A DNA stretch of 64,000 bases from Evernia prunastri (GCA_003184365.1 NKYR01000056.1:124001-188000); one strand, 5' to 3'; numbered from the stretch's first letter, positions 44,665 through 57,996 are shown. Notes: a model not told the origin generated them from the letters alone. Numbers and translations: made by a program.

Positions 44665-47600
44665 ATGAGGGTCGTTCTTAAGGGGGGTGAGTGATAGCGA
44701 AACAACGAGACAATGCTTTACTGAACGTTCTCGTCTTCCAGGTAAGACCGCGCCACGCCTGCTCAACGATCTCTACGATTACGACCCCAGATACCTTACA
44801 CCAACAGCCTACAATGTTCTGACCAGAGTGCCGTACTTTGACGAGGAGGAGCCAAAGAATCTCCCCCCGCATCCTCCGGAAAAAAGTTGCAAGCACAAGT
44901 GGTCACTGAAAGATAATCAGAGCAAGCTCCCCGACGATAGCTATAAGCCGGATTTGTCAACCGCTTGGAAAATCGCGGTGTTTTGCTCAGTATGTCGGTC
45001 TCATCTGGATCTCTTGATAGGTTTCCGTGAAGGAAGCGCTTCTTCTTCACCATGCCCGACCGGCTCCAGGCCGTTGCACCATTTTATTCACCAACCAGGA
45101 TCATCGAAGCCTCGACAGCATGGCTTCTTAAGTCCAAATCCAGATACAGGGTTTCCTTGGGTCGATGAGCAGAATTTCCTATGCTCTGCGGCCGAATGCT
45201 CTGCAAGACTAGTCATCCGGTTCAAGCCACCTAGGCTTGTCCCGGATTGGGTGAAACAGCTTACGGACAAGTTCATGATCAGGGCTCGGGCGGAGAAAGC
45301 AATGGCAGATGAACCGAAACGCTTTGAGGGTCACGCTGTTCCACTACCGGTGAATGTCCTCAGCAATCTGCGGGTCTATATCTGGAACGCTGTTCAAACA
45401 CCAGAAAAAAGTAGGAGAATTCCAGCGCATAACAAACAGTTTCGTTTAAGTCTCGGAGAGTCTTGTGCTGATTTGCTTGAGTATGTTGGATTCACACGCG
45501 AGGTAAGGTTACAGTGGTGTACATCAAAGTGATCGGATTAATTTAATGTCTTTAGGGAGAGGATTGGCTACCACCAGAGCCTGAAGTCCCTGCGCCGGAC
45601 TATCTGACAAACCCACTCAACGTTCGCTTGGATGATCTTCTAAAGGAATTGAGTGTTCTTATATCTGAGAGACCCGACGATGAGAGGGTTGCTATCAACA
45701 ACCAGTACGTCCCTAAATGGGCCAAGAAAGACTTGAGCGCCGTACTAGGTTGTCTGGACTGTAAGTAAAGCCTGCTTTTTTTTTGAAGCAACGTGATTGA
45801 CAAGCTCATGGTCTTCAGTCAAACAACGTACACGCTCTCGGACCGTTGATTTGACCGAGACCAAAGAGGAGCATCCGTAAGTCCAAGTTACGACAATCCA
45901 AATCCCAACACTCGCAGGCTTATGATCCCGGAGGTGGCATGCCGGTTTAGGCGCTACCGCCGATTTCCATGACGAGCTTATAGAATTCTCTTATGAGCGA
46001 CAATTAGAGACGGACCCTCCCAACACCCCATATTATTTGGAGTGTCTTCAAGGAATAGCCAGAGGGCGTCGCAGCGAGACTCTTGACACGAAAGTTGCGA
46101 TAGAGGCTTCTCAGAATCGAATTAGCCTGAAGGACGTTAGGGCCGCCTTCAAGGAGCTTGGTCTCGAAGCTCGAGCTAACTATGAGGACGACACAATTAT
46201 TGGCACGTTCCAGGCAAGAGTTTCTGATGCGCCTAAACAAGAGGCAGAGATGCGAAGGGCTTTAAAGATTATTGGCCAAAGCCGCAGAAGTGAGAAGATC
46301 GAACTGGTAGCTTCCCAAGGTATGCTGGAGCCTGCGATTAAACGCTGTCTGGTCAATACGCTTCTGACCAAATCACAGCTGTAACGAATTATGAACAAGC
46401 ACTGTTCTACTTGGAAGCAGACCACCCAGACCTTGCTGATGAATTCATTGTCTCTATGTACACTGTCAAGGTAAGGCCAGTTGACCTTGTCCCTTACCCA
46501 ACGATTGAAACTCACTTTCGCCTCGTTTAAATACCAAACTTGACGACAATGCATTTGTTGATCGTATCCTGGTTTCCTATTTAGGTCGATCAACTACCGT
46601 CAGAGGAATCTACAGCACGCCAAGCCGTCGCCCTCATTGCGGATCACCGCAAGAGCAACGCTCTCAAGCATTGGCTTAAGACCGGTGTATTGGGCGAAGT
46701 GGAGATGGATGTCGAACAAGCATACATTCTCCTGGGCATCAGTGACCGGACCTTCGACGACGAAACGATGATTGCTCAATACGAGTCCTTGGTCGCTGAC
46801 CGTCCATCCCAGTCTAGCGAATTAAACAATGCTCTTGCCGCAATTGCAAAAGCGAAGAACTCTCGACGCCTCAAGGGCTTCTTGGGTTCTGACATGGAAT
46901 CATCAGAGTATCCCATATCGGAATGGCCAGTAGGACTGGAGAATATAGGCAATACGTGCTACCTCAATAGCCTCTTACAATTCTACTTCACCATTAAGCC
47001 GCTAAGAGACCTTGTTTTGAATATTAATGCGTTTAAGATGCTGACAGATGAAGAAAGTCTGCAATCGAAACGAGTAGGGTCTAGGAATGTGTCGATAAAA
47101 GAAGTCGATCGTGCGCAGCAATGTGAGTAGCATTGTCCATTATGAACGAGCGGTCCCTGACTTGCTCAGTCGTCGATCAACTGAAGAAACTTTTCGAGGA
47201 TATGATCGCTTCGCCTAAAGCTTCAGTGACGCCTGAGCCAGAACTTGCGCGTCTCACTCTCGTCAGCTCCTCCAAAGAGGAACACATACGTCGTCAATCG
47301 ATGCTCAGTCCTACGCGTCCTTCACTGGGGGAGATTAATGGCAGTCCTGTCTTGGGTCCTCTTGGTCCTCCCAGTCTACCTCATAAAGACACAGAGATGT
47401 CTGATGATACGGCACCAGAAACCACAGACTCGACAGCTAATAACGACGACCAAAACGGTGATGACGCCAGCGATGTAACTTTGGTTGATGGCCCGCCTGC
47501 CATAGACGATGACATCATGATCTTAGATGATGAGGACGAGGAGAAAGGCCTACAACAGAAACTGCTCGAAGATAAAGAGAACATGCCGCCCACCAAAGAG

Positions 47601-49185
47601 CCAGTCCGAGAGACCTCGCCAGACACAAATTTGAGACCTCTTGGCGAGTCTTCTCCATCCCGTGTGAATGAGCAGCAAAGCTTCGTAAACGATTCACAAG
47701 GGCTGGAGAGGGAATCAACGAATCTCGATGACGGAAATTCAAAGTCATCCGAGACTGGACTAGGCGATCCTGGAAATGAAAACACATCAATTCTTGCACG
47801 CCCGCCAAACAGACCTCCGCCAGTTCCGCCAAGGCCCAGGCCAATAGAGACGAATGCTGTCCAAGAGGCCGAGTATGGCGCTCAACAGGATGTCACTGAA
47901 GTCATTGCCAATGTACTGTTTCAATTACAATGTGCTATCAAAGCCGAGTCTGTCGACGAATCTGGGGAACAGATTGATCAAATCAAACGCCTATTTTTTG
48001 GGAAACAGAAGTCTTACACGACTAACAGACAGGGGAGGATCAGGACCAAAGAAGAATACATGTCCGACATCAAGGTCGATGTAGCTACCGGTTCCCGCGA
48101 TATCTACGCAGCTTTAGACGGCGCCTACGATGTCCAAGACGTCGAAGTAGGTGGAGACCTCGAGCCACAGTACACATCAATCAGTCAACTCCCTCCTATC
48201 CTGCAAGTACACGTCCAACGGGTCCAATTCGACATGGAGAAGAAGTCCGTCTTCAAATCAAACCATCATCTGGAACTGAAAGAGACCGTCTATATGGACA
48301 GGTACATGGATTCCTCGGATGCAGATCTAATGCAGAGACGTCGAGAATGCTGGGAATGGAAGAAGCAGCTCGTTGATCTGGAATCACAGAGGGCGGAGCT
48401 TGCCACTTCCGATGTATGTGAGCCATTCTTCTCAACTCGTACACTGATTAAGATGTGATCTTAGATGGGAATGGACATGCCACAGATTTTAGGAGCAACA
48501 TATGGGTACTTGCGCCAGATTCAAGCCTTGGACGACAACGACCCTATCGAGGTTCCAGCCAGTCTACTGCATCATCTCGAAAATGCTGCAAGAAATGCCC
48601 AAAAAGAGCTAGAATGTAAGTTTGTAACAAGGCAAAGCGAAGCTCGAATGCTGACGCATGTCCCTAGCCCTGGAGTCGCACATCAGGGATCTAAAGTCCA
48701 AGATTGCAAGTCAATTCAACGATCTCCAAAAGATCCCATATCGACTTCAGTCAGTCTTCATCCACAGGGGTTACCATAATTCTGGCCATTATTGGATCTA
48801 CATCTATGATTTCACAAAGCAATTGTGGCGAAAATACAACGATGGGTATGTAACCGAGATCAAAGATACCAAAGAGATCTTCGAGCAGGAAAATGGGGAT
48901 CGGCCTGCTACGCCATACTTCTTAGTCTACGTCAAGGATGAATCGAAGGGAGTTTTAGTCAATTCCATATGCCGAGTTGTCGTCGAGCCCCCGCCAGCGG
49001 AGCAGCATGATACTGTTATGGAAGACAGCCAAGCTCAAGAGAGCCGAACAAATGGCAACACCTACAGGGCGGTCAACTCATCGATTGGCACAACAGAATC
49101 CATCACTAGTCGAGGCTGGACTCATAGTGATAGCTTGGCCTGGAATCAGAACGAAGCTGAGGTCGAGGTGTATTCGAACTGGTAA
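44665..49185 (+). CDS. UBP2: Ubiquitin C-terminal hydrolase, Ubp2-like
   Basis: Ten exons: 44665-44686, 44742-45502, 45556-45760, 45819-45876, 45934-46319, 46379-46470, 46585-47122, 47170-48413, 48465-48615, 48668-49185, giving 1324 aa. The catalytic Cys box GLENIGNTCYLNSLLQ is near 625-640 (Cys ~633) and the His box YHNSGHYWIYIYD near 1190. The Cys and His halves are separated by a long acidic, low-complexity insert and a coiled-coil segment, as in yeast Ubp2, which edits Lys63 chains with Rsp5/Rup1. The N-terminal PGKTAPRLL-like start and HKWSLKDNQS region are also family features. Exon 5 uses a GGAG acceptor rather than the upstream CTCGCAG, because only this keeps frame (HPWHAGLGATADFHDELIEF). 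The start codon is tentative. Confidence 0.88.
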
Positions 49186-50036
49186 AAGGACCCGTATCCC
49201 AAAGGATCAAGTACCCAATGCTTATCGAGTGCAGACTTCCATAGTCTGCTACCCGGCCACCGAGGTTTTTAGCCGCCAAAAGCCTGCCGCAATGTCAATC
49301 TGGTGAAGGAGCCTTCAATCTCAGTCCAGATCCTCTAACACCCTGATGCCCATTTGCTACCTCTCTCCGTGGGCGGGAGGTGTGTCGATATCATTAGTGT
49401 ACAAACTTCTGCGATTGGTTGTGGAAACACATGGGTCTGGTACTGCTTCTACCAGAATTTTAACCCCCAAGTCGGCGATCTGTGATCTAGGCAAGCCAAA
49501 CAGCAACGGATTGTGAATTGGCACGGCTGTCACTCCACTTCTCCGTAATGGAATACAGCGTTCCAGCTTTTCAGACCTACCCTGTCTGTTATTTTCTTGC
49601 AACTCAATAATTACCCAGCATAGCACCGGAGCCTTGGACCAGCGGACTAGGGAGTTAGATGGCATGGGCAATTGTGCTTGATGATAACAATACAAAGAGT
49701 TGGATTGTGCTACAACTCGATAATGTCCCAGGTCCTAATGGAAGAGACCACCCGGTTCAAAGTACTTATGCTTGACTCGTAAGATACCTAGCCAGAGAAT
49801 AATCAGTACCTTACCTTATGTAAGGACACTAGATAGATACACTAGAGATAACGCGGCTAGTTCGCAATGAATGCCAAGATTTCGCCCACTCGAACAATTT
49901 AATTCACCGCCGTCCGTATCGGATTTTATCTCTGGCTTCTCAAAGTCTTCTCCAACAAAGGGGCTGGCATTTTGACCGAAGCTCTTGTTTCTCGTCGAGT
50001 TTCCCAATCAGCGTCGCAAGCAGCGTCGCAAGCGTC
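49186..50036. other. Intergenic, no gene seen
   Basis: 851 bp between two plus-strand genes. GCGTCGCAAGCA-type direct repeats (about 50011-50034) lie just before the RRP14 ATG. No gene recognised. Confidence 0.5.
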
Positions 50037-51843
50037 ATGGCCCAAGATTCCAGGTCTGATAGCTTGGAGGTTTGTGGACGCTCAACCACAGTGTTCGGGT
50101 TTTTTAGATCAGTGCTTACCTAGTCCGACAGGAACGACTCAAGAGCCACGCTAGATCTTTCGATGGCCTCCTCGCCTTGATTCCTGCCAAATACTATTAC
50201 GGAGAAGACACCAGTGTACGTTCCGCATCTTCGGACTTTGTAGACTTGAGTTTTTGACCGGGCTTGGAGCTGATCGTCTACTCCGGCTTCAGGATCAATG
50301 GCAGAGGAAAAGGCAGACAAAGGAAGAGGCGCGAGCTGCTAAGCGGGCAAAGCTTGATCCGGACAATGCAAAGAGTGCAAAAGATGTGTTGGACGAGCAA
50401 GCCGCAAACGCCAGGAAAAGGAAGCGGGATGAGGAGGGTGAGGTCTCAGAAGTAGACGGGGTCGAGGCCGAGAAGCCAATACCAAGTTCAGTCAAGAAAG
50501 GCAAGCAGACAAAGAAGCAAAAAAGGGAACGAAAGGGGACAGCCAGTGATCGCGGCGAAGGGAAGCCGGTGAACCACATTGCGGCGGAGGAGCACGAACC
50601 AGATCCAGAGACCCTGAGAACAACTACGGCTCACAAAAGTAGGCAGAAGAGAGAACGCAAGAAGGCTAAAGAGGAAGCCAAGGCTGCAAAAGCAAAAGCG
50701 AAGAAAGAGAAAAAGGCACAAGACGCTGCGCTTGAGGAAGACCACAAAGATGCTGCGGCCGGTGCAGAATCCAGCGATGAGGATGTAAAGGCTATTCCGG
50801 GGGAAGAGATTGATCAGATCGAGATGGATGATATCATAGACGAACCACGACTCGATCTTATGTCTTCAGCTACACCATCAACAAGTCTCTCCCCTGCATT
50901 TGACGCTTCAGCAAACCACTCAGGCTCCTCTTCCATCTCGTCAATTGTCCCCCCCGCCACAGTAGAAGAACCCCTGCCCGAAAAGCCGCTACTGGGAGGA
51001 CCACGAGAAGAACCCAAGGAACCAAAACCCACTGCCGAAGAGATCAAAGCCCGCTTCGCAGCCCGCATCGAAGCCATGAAACGAGCGCGTAACGCCGACG
51101 GTCTCAACGGTGCACCTGCTCGCAATCGACAAGAGTTGATGGAGGCCCGCCGTCAGAAAGAAGAGCAACGGAAAGCCCACAAAAAGGAATTGCGCCAAAA
51201 AGCCAAGGAGGAAGAGAGGCAGAAACGAAATGAGACCCTGGCACGGGGCTCTCCACTCCTTTCAGGCTCGCCTCTCCTCTCCCCAGGTTCACCTCTGAAC
51301 GCACCGTTATCACCTGCAAACAATTTTTCCTTCAGCCGCGTCACGTTTGCCGACGGGCAACGTACCTCGGCCAGTTTGAATGCCATCATCGACGCGAAGA
51401 CCAAGCCGAGAGGTCCATCAGACCCCCGTACCGCACTTCTAGCCGCGCAGAAGAAGCAATCTCGCCTGGACAGCCTCGATGAGAGCAAAAGGGCTGACAT
51501 AGCGGAGAAAGACAGCTGGCTCAACGCTCGAAAGCGAGCGCACGGTGAACGGGTACGCGACGATACCTCTCTGCTCAAGAAGACGCTGAAGCGCAAGGAG
51601 AAACAAAAGAAGAGGAGCTCGAAAGAGTGGACCGAACGGCTTGATGGCGTGAAGAAAAGCCAGAATATGAAGCAGAAGAAGCGAGAGGCCAATCTGCAAA
51701 AGCGGAAAGATGAGAAGGGGAAGAAAAGTGGGAAATCGGGCGCGAAGAATGGGAAAGGGAAGCCAAAAGCAAGGCCGGGATTCGAAGGAAGCTTCAGGGC
51801 GAAGGCCCCGAGTGAAGGAGCCGACGGCGGGAGGAGAAGGTGA
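50037..51843 (+). CDS. RRP14: SURF6/Rrp14 ribosome biogenesis protein
   Basis: Exons 50037-50069, 50132-50215 and 50293-51843 give 555 aa. The N-terminal Rrp14 block is rebuilt by splicing: LEERLKSHARSFDGLL, then ALIPAKYYYGEDTSDQWQRK. The C-terminal SURF6 domain contains SRVTFADGQRTSAS-type sequence, SRLDSLDESKRADIAEKDSW and KKSSKEWTERL-like basic helices, then a very Lys/Arg-rich tail. Rrp14 is a nucleolar nucleic-acid-binding protein needed for both subunits, mostly 60S. Without the first two short exons, the long downstream frame would start with an unrelated sequence, so they are strongly supported. The central part is an acidic/Ser-Pro low-complexity linker with tandem GSPLLSGSPLLSPGSPL repeats. 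Confidence 0.93.
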
Positions 51844-53802
51844 CGACGGGCTCTGGCAGCGTTTCTTTCCGGGGGGCGGCAGCATTCACGCAGCGTTGAC
51901 GATTCGAGCTCGATGGCTGGCATATGGATGTGAGGTTTCCGACCTTTCAGCCCGTACTGTTGCATGACATTGTGCTCCATATAAGACATCCTCCATTAAG
52001 CTTGTTAGCTGAGCATCACGCGTGGGGGACCTTTGAGATTGAAATTAAAGCGGTGACGGAAAGTGTTTTTCCATTCAGCAGCATAATTTCGTTTCAATGC
52101 CACGAGCATGCCAACATTCCTTCCCTATCGCTGTTGTTTTCCTCCCACCACCACCACCTCATTGCACTCAAGACGACCGGCGTGATCAAAGCTACCAGAA
52201 CCCGGTCCACACTCCGGGTTCCAAAAGCCCACCCAAACGAATCACAGCATCATAGGGTCTTGAGAGCAATTCCCGTCCCTATAGCCAAGACCTCAGAGAA
52301 CGGCCCCCTTCCCTCCCCCCCTCCTCCCTGCCCAACACCCGGCCCTTCAACAAGAACAAAAAAACAACCACACGATGCAACCAAACGCACACCGTCCTAC
52401 GTACCGTTGTAGTCCCCACGATCGAATGGAAAGAGAAGAAAAAAAAGGTAAGAAAAAGCGCTCGAAGCCGGATGCATACAGAGTACAGACGCAAGCCGTT
52501 TCTGCCCCCCCGAACAGCCCGTTTTGGCAGGTCGTGAAGAGTTTGGAAAGTGGACTGACTGACTGACTGACTGAAGATAGATAGATAGAGAGAGCTAGAC
52601 AGACAGACAGACATCATCCGTTCGTTCGTTCGTTCGTTCGTTCGTTCGTTTCGTTGGTTTCGGAGGAGTGGCGTGGGATTTTGGCGAGTGCTGGAATACG
52701 AGATGATTATCGATGCGACGAAACGGACTGGCGTCGTTGAAAATGGCAATGGCGGCCGGGGCTTGCGAGGGTGGAAAGTAGAGTAGGGTAGGGCAGGGTC
52801 TACTTTTACTTTCACTATTCACTTTTGCTGGCTGTTGGTATCCTGATGGTTTTGGTACGTGGGAGGAATCGGGGGAAAGGGTGGTGATGGATGCGCTGGC
52901 AAGAGATTTTTAACTGTGGGACTCGCGGCGGTGGTACAGAGAGAGGAAGATGTGGCTTAGAGTTACGGGAGATGTTGATAGAGGAGGGGATTATTCAGGG
53001 AAAGCGGCGATGATTAGAAGATATTTTGGGGGCGGGGAAAGTGCAGCATGCTAGGACTAGGAGGGCTCAGTCAGAAAGATAAGGTGGGTTAAAGGTGGTG
53101 GCATGTGTGTGCTTTTGGTCTAGATGCCGCCAATCAAATAATGCAGCATCAGAGAAAGTCAATGGATGTGGAAATGTGTGGGAAATTGTAGATGCAGATG
53201 CAGATGGGATGGTTGTGACAGCGGCATGTAGGTAGTTATTTGTTTTACATGATTTTGCTAACTTAAGCTAATAATCTGGAGAGTATCGCTAACATTCTCT
53301 CAGTTCATATTGTTCTGACTATTTATTGCCTTGCCTGCAACCAATCGCAGAAATGGCCGAAAGACCAAAGTGCGGTGTGATGCGGGACGTCAGATTTAAT
53401 GTAGCCGAAACCTGCATCAAGATCGGGGGGGCTAACCCCCGTCGTGAATGAACCGACCAACGACATCCCATAATCATGTTGTTTGGTAGTGGAGATGGCC
53501 TTGCATGTTTATCTCTCCTAGTTCCAACACCGCGATAGGAAAACGTATCGCACGCTTAGACCGAACAAGGCATCAGTGCACTCTGCATCGATGCGAAAAG
53601 CGATTAATTGGTCTGGCAAAATTGAAGCAGACCTCACCCCCATCCATGCTTTTCAGCACATGGCGGGGCCGACCAGCCTTCAATGAGACGGTCTGCAAAG
53701 CGAGAAGGTAACGCCATGCTCACGGAGCGATGTACGGATAACTGTAGCTAAGACCGAATGGAGGGTATCATGTGTCAAGGGAAAGAAGCGACCGATACAT
53801 GC
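51844..53802. other. Convergent ~2 kb region without a gene
   Basis: Between RRP14 (+) and a minus-strand regulator. It holds a compound tetranucleotide microsatellite (52553-52650). Frames of 160-180 aa on either strand here are pyrimidine- or repeat-driven and show no family resemblance. Confidence 0.55.
52553..52650. repeat. Compound tetranucleotide array GACT/GATA/GACA/CGTT
   Basis: Four different tetramer runs within 98 bp: GACT (5.5 units, 52553-52574), GATA (about 3 units, from 52576), GACA (4 units, 52598-52613) and CGTT (8 units, 52619-52650). Confidence 0.95.
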
Positions 53803-55142
53803 TCAGGTGGTATTCTCGGCCCAAGATGTGTCATTGATGAAGGCATCCCAGCCTCCATCAAGACCTGCAGGGGTGACAGTGCCGCTGCCAGATGCACTGT
53901 TCCCACCTACAAACGTCTGAGTCTTGGAGAAGTCATGGAATGAACCGTCGTAAGGAAGCGGGAACGCTGGCGACGATACTGGCGATGCAGATATTGTCGC
54001 CGGTGGCTGAGCGTAAATTTGATGGCGAGGTGACATGTCCAGAGCACTGGGGGCGAGCGTGGCGCTCATGCCATCATAGGACTGATTGAAGCTTCGCGGC
54101 TTCTGAAGGGTAGATGAGGTCGTGTTGTGATTGTATGCTTGTGGCAAGTTCTCGCTCCCGGCCATCAACATGGATGTGAACGGATCGTTAGGATCCAAAG
54201 CCGGCCCTAGGAGCATTTGAGCCTCGGTCGGAAGAGAGGTAGTGAAAGGGCCCAGGTTGGAATATCCACTCATCCCGCCGAATGGGTGCTGTTGTTGCAC
54301 CGGCGATTGCTGTGGCGGGGCCCTCATTTGCTGCGGCTGACATTCTTGCTTCACATTGAAGGTGGAGGATGTCTGGGGAAGTACAGGCCTCGCGTGTATG
54401 GACTGTGGTGTCGCTGGTGCACCCGTAGGTGAATGCGATGATGATTTAGATGATGCTGATGTGCGTCGATGATCCATCTGGGGGACAGCTTGGACCGGAC
54501 TTGGTGCAGGCATATTTGGGGAGTAAGCGGGAGTACCGTGGGAAGTAGAGGCTGAGCGTGCGTGTTGGCCAGGTCGATATCCGGGTGTTCCCGGTGTGGG
54601 ATATGGCTGTCCGAAGGCTGATGGTGACTGTGGCTGGGGCATGCCGTTGGCCATGAATGGAGACGGATATACGTTCTGATTGTGCGCGAACTGTGGAGCG
54701 TTGGGGTATTGTTGGGCGTATGAATTCGTGATGGCCTGGTCCAAAGCGGACCTCATGGCAACGTGATTCGTGAGATAGGCAGACAGCCGTCTGTTGAAGT
54801 CGGCCGACCCCGTTTGAAGGTGGGCGGTAAGTCGTCGGTACTGCAGGGGTAGGTCATCGTCTTCCTCTTCGTACATCTCTTCATTGACCACATCTTGTTC
54901 GGTAACTCGGAGTGAACGACCGGTGCGTCGTTTGTGAATCTCGGAGGCTCGTCTTGCCGACTCCACTCGAGCCTCAAGACTCCTGTCACTTCTCCTGGAA
55001 GCCGCGATGTAGGCCCTAAGATTCAATAAGAACAAGTTCAAAGGACAATGAGAGCGAGCGTGCCATACCGCTCTTGGTTCTCCTCATGGGTCCGTTCTGT
55101 CTTCAAAGCCTTTGCAGGCGGAATGGTACGCTGAGGAGGCAT
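53803..55142 (-). CDS. Gln/Pro/Ser-rich putative regulator, fungal-specific
   Basis: Exons (minus) 55142-55069 and 55015-53803, with a 53-nt intron, give 428 aa. The first ~120 residues look conserved and helical: QERAYIAASRRSDRSLEARV, ESARRASEIHKRRTGRSLRV, then an acidic EEDDDLPLQYRRLTAHLQTG and an aliphatic helix. The rest is Gln/Pro/Ser/Ala-rich with QPYPTPGTPGYRPG and ends acidic/aromatic (GGWDAFINDTSWAEN), like a transcription-activation domain. I cannot name the family. It could be a nuclear regulator of development, which would fit the unusually long repeat-rich upstream region, but that is inference. The splice is well supported: CG plus G rebuilds Arg and continues the helix. Confidence 0.75.
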
Positions 55143-55473
55143 GTTGATACGATCTGGTCGCTCTTGTGCAGAAAAAGAGGGTTCGACGGTAAGACTTGTG
55201 GGTGAAAGAAACCGCTCCAGCCGTGTCAGTGGAGAAAAGAAGAATCCGGGGAAGAAGAGGAATCTCGGCGGTTTTGTATTGCAGACAACGAACAGGCGTA
55301 TGGATAATATCGCGTCTTTCGGAGGGCTTGAACCTTATGATTAAGAAGCTTCTGTGCGGCAAGTGGTAAGGGCAAAGTAGGAGAGTGGTCGATGCGAGCG
55401 AGTGAACAAAGTGAAGTGTTTCAAGACGAGTGGAAGGATTAATTTTGCTTATGGGAAGAGCATTATTAATGAA

Positions 55474-55500
55474 TAGTAGTAGTAGTAGTAGTAGTAGTAG
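55474..55500. repeat. (TAG)9 microsatellite
   Basis: Nine perfect TAG units about 330 bp upstream of the regulator start codon. Confidence 0.95.
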
Positions 55501-56604
55501 GTGAAGATTTATTCCTCTTCTTGCTTGGAGGGGGGAGGAGGCGAGGATCGATATAGAGGGCCTGCGATGGTCAGGGCGGCGGACCGTGGGGATCGATCTG
55601 GGTTTGCGCCAACTGCCGAGGGCGGGCGTTTCGTACTCGTGAAATGATCGTCGGCTAATTAAAAGGGGACAATGATCAGAAATGAAGATGATGAATAGGG
55701 AGAAGGGTTTTTTGGTGGTAATGCAATATAGCAATATAGCCGTTGGATGGAAGATTGAAGAGAATGGAAGAGGGAGAAAAGTTGGGGAGGGCAAGCAAGT
55801 AAAGGGACTTTATTTATTAGGAAGAGGGAGAGGGAGAGGAAGGGAAGGGAAGAGAATTGGCGAATACGTGATAAGGGTAAAATAAAATAAATAAATAAAA
55901 TAATAAAGTACCTTACAGTCAGTGTAACCCCTCGTACAGTATGTATGTACCAGTATCGAGAGAAAGGGTTTGAGATGGAAGTACTCGGATACAGCTCCGA
56001 AGCTTCACTTTTGAAGACTGAAGAGAGAGAGTAATAAGGTATCGGAGGTATACAGGCCGAAGGAGCAGCAGATCTTTTGTCATTTAATCTTTTGTCAGTT
56101 TGGTCATCTTTCCCTTTTCTTTTCCGATTTCCAAACCAATGGTAGTACCAAAGTGAAAGGGGTTCCCGCTTCACCCTGGTCCCTGGTCCCTTGTCCTCCC
56201 CCTCTCCATCGTAATCGTAACAGCTGCATGATACCCACGATACGCGACAGTCGGACAGGTGCTAAAACCATCACGCTTTACCTTAAAAGGATATGGATCC
56301 GGAGACCAATTATAACGGAGGATAGGCTGAATCTTGAATCTTAATTTCATTATTGATTGAAGGAAGAAGAATAAATAATGGGAAAAAATGGGGAAGAAAT
56401 GCAAAAGTTAAGGGAGGCTTGCCCCACCAACGCGATCTGAATTAATCTAATTCGATTGACTGAACCCTTTCAACTCCTTTTTCATTGGTGGATCTTGGCA
56501 GCTTGCTTTAGTGCCAGATTAGCGAAGGTAGCGCCATCTGGGAAAAAGAGGGAAAAAAGGGATCAGACATGATGAGAAAGGTTAAAGATGTCTCCACTTT
56601 CCCC

Positions 56605-56652
56605 CGATTATACGATTATACGATTATACGATTATACGATTATACGATTATA
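56605..56652. repeat. (CGATTATA)6 octamer array
   Basis: Six perfect tandem 8-bp units, 48 bp in all, in non-coding DNA. Confidence 0.97.
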
Positions 56653-56700
56653 CTTTACACCATGGCTTCGCTTGGAAGCTTTCGGCAATCCATCTTTGCA

Positions 56701-56735
56701 TTCCATTCCATTCCATTCCATTCCATTCCATTCCA
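56701..56735. repeat. (TTCCA)7 pentamer array
   Basis: Seven perfect TTCCA units followed by degenerate TCCCA/TCCATCC. Confidence 0.97.
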
Positions 56736-57820
56736 TCCCATCCATCCTGTCTTTCGGCATCCAATCTTTCCATCTTTCCAACAAACATGTCAAGCCGCCT
56801 ATTCGTCATCTGGAACCACCTCCCTTCCACCTGCTTGCCTGTCATTTGTCAATATAATAAATAGTAAATAATAATCAATAATCAATAATCAATAATATTT
56901 TTATTCTTGTCATCCATCCATCATGCCTTGCTCAATTTCGAATCCGACCCCCCCTCCTGATTGCCGGTAATTCGCTCACTCGCTAACCTTTTCAAGTTCA
57001 ATACGCACAATGCCTCGGACATGACTACGGAATCAACAAGAATCCCATCTCTCTCAAACAACTTTCCCATGAACAGTCGGAGCAAGCTGGGAGCTCTCGG
57101 GCTGGCCTCCCTATTCCTGCGCCAAAAGCCAGCCCAACGCAACCCATAGAAGGCACGCGTACCTTATCGTACTTCCTTTGAGGAGTGCAGTGGAAAGTAG
57201 TGAGCTGCTTCCCGACACTCTCCTTCTCTCATGGGTTCCCTTGATATACAAAGGCCATCTGCTATGATCGATCCATCGTGGTAAAGAGAGACACACACCA
57301 TTCTTTGGGCATGGAGTTGCACCGGAGCAAGCGGAGAAGAGAGCGTGCGTCAGACCGTCAGCCGGATCCAGACTAACCAGGCAAGGCCAAGGCCAACCAC
57401 GAAAGTTGGGCTCAGCTCAGATCGTTGACCGTTCATGTGCGGAGGTGGTGGCCGCTTGTGAGATTGAAAGGCGGACGTTGCTCCTTTGCACTTGACACTA
57501 GGTGAATAGGGGCTAAGGTAGGTAGTTAGGTGAAATGGAGCGATAGCAACGGTACCGCATCATGGCATGGGGGGAGTCAGATCTGAGCTAAGGCAAGTTT
57601 CGATTCCAATCAAAGGCCTCAAAAGTTACCTTAGTCAATTTACTTTTAGTGTGCCGTACGGAGTATCTTAGAAGACTTAGATCAGATCATCAGAGATCTG
57701 ACGGGCGTGGCGGATGCATGGGTCCATCTGGATTTTCGGGATTTGGGTTTCTCAAATCTTGGCTCGGCTTGGCTTGGTTGCCCTTCACGCTACCTGCAGG
57801 TTAATCGTACGACTTACAAG

Positions 57821-57856
57821 TAAGGTACCTAAAGTACCTAAAGTACCTAGAGTACC
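57821..57856. repeat. GTACCTAAA short tandem repeats
   Basis: Three to four imperfect 9-bp units (AAGGTACCT, AAAGTACCT twice, AGAGTACCC). Related GGTACCTTAAGGTAC follows at 57882-57896 and isolated TAGGTACCT motifs occur at 58110 and 58220. Confidence 0.85.
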
Positions 57857-57900
57857 CTACCTTAGAAGCCTCTAAGGTCCAAGGTACCTTAAGGTACTGA

Positions 57901-57924
57901 GATTGTGATTGTGATTGTGATTGT
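57901..57924. repeat. (GATTGT)4 hexamer array
   Basis: Four perfect GATTGT units. Confidence 0.95.
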
Positions 57925-57996
57925 AAATGGGAACATTGGCTCAGGTTGTTATTGTGAATAGTAGTATTATCTCTTCCATCTTCCCTTTCCCTCTTC

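Noticed and set aside
50254..50292. RRP14 starting in the single long frame (MTGLGADRLLRLQ...)
   Set aside because: This stretch is the end of intron 2 read through; splicing to exons 1 and 2 gives the conserved SURF6 N-terminus.
52279..52815. 178-aa minus-strand frame across the tetranucleotide array
   Set aside because: Contains repeat-encoded NERTNERTNER and low-complexity Ser/Phe text; driven by the microsatellites.
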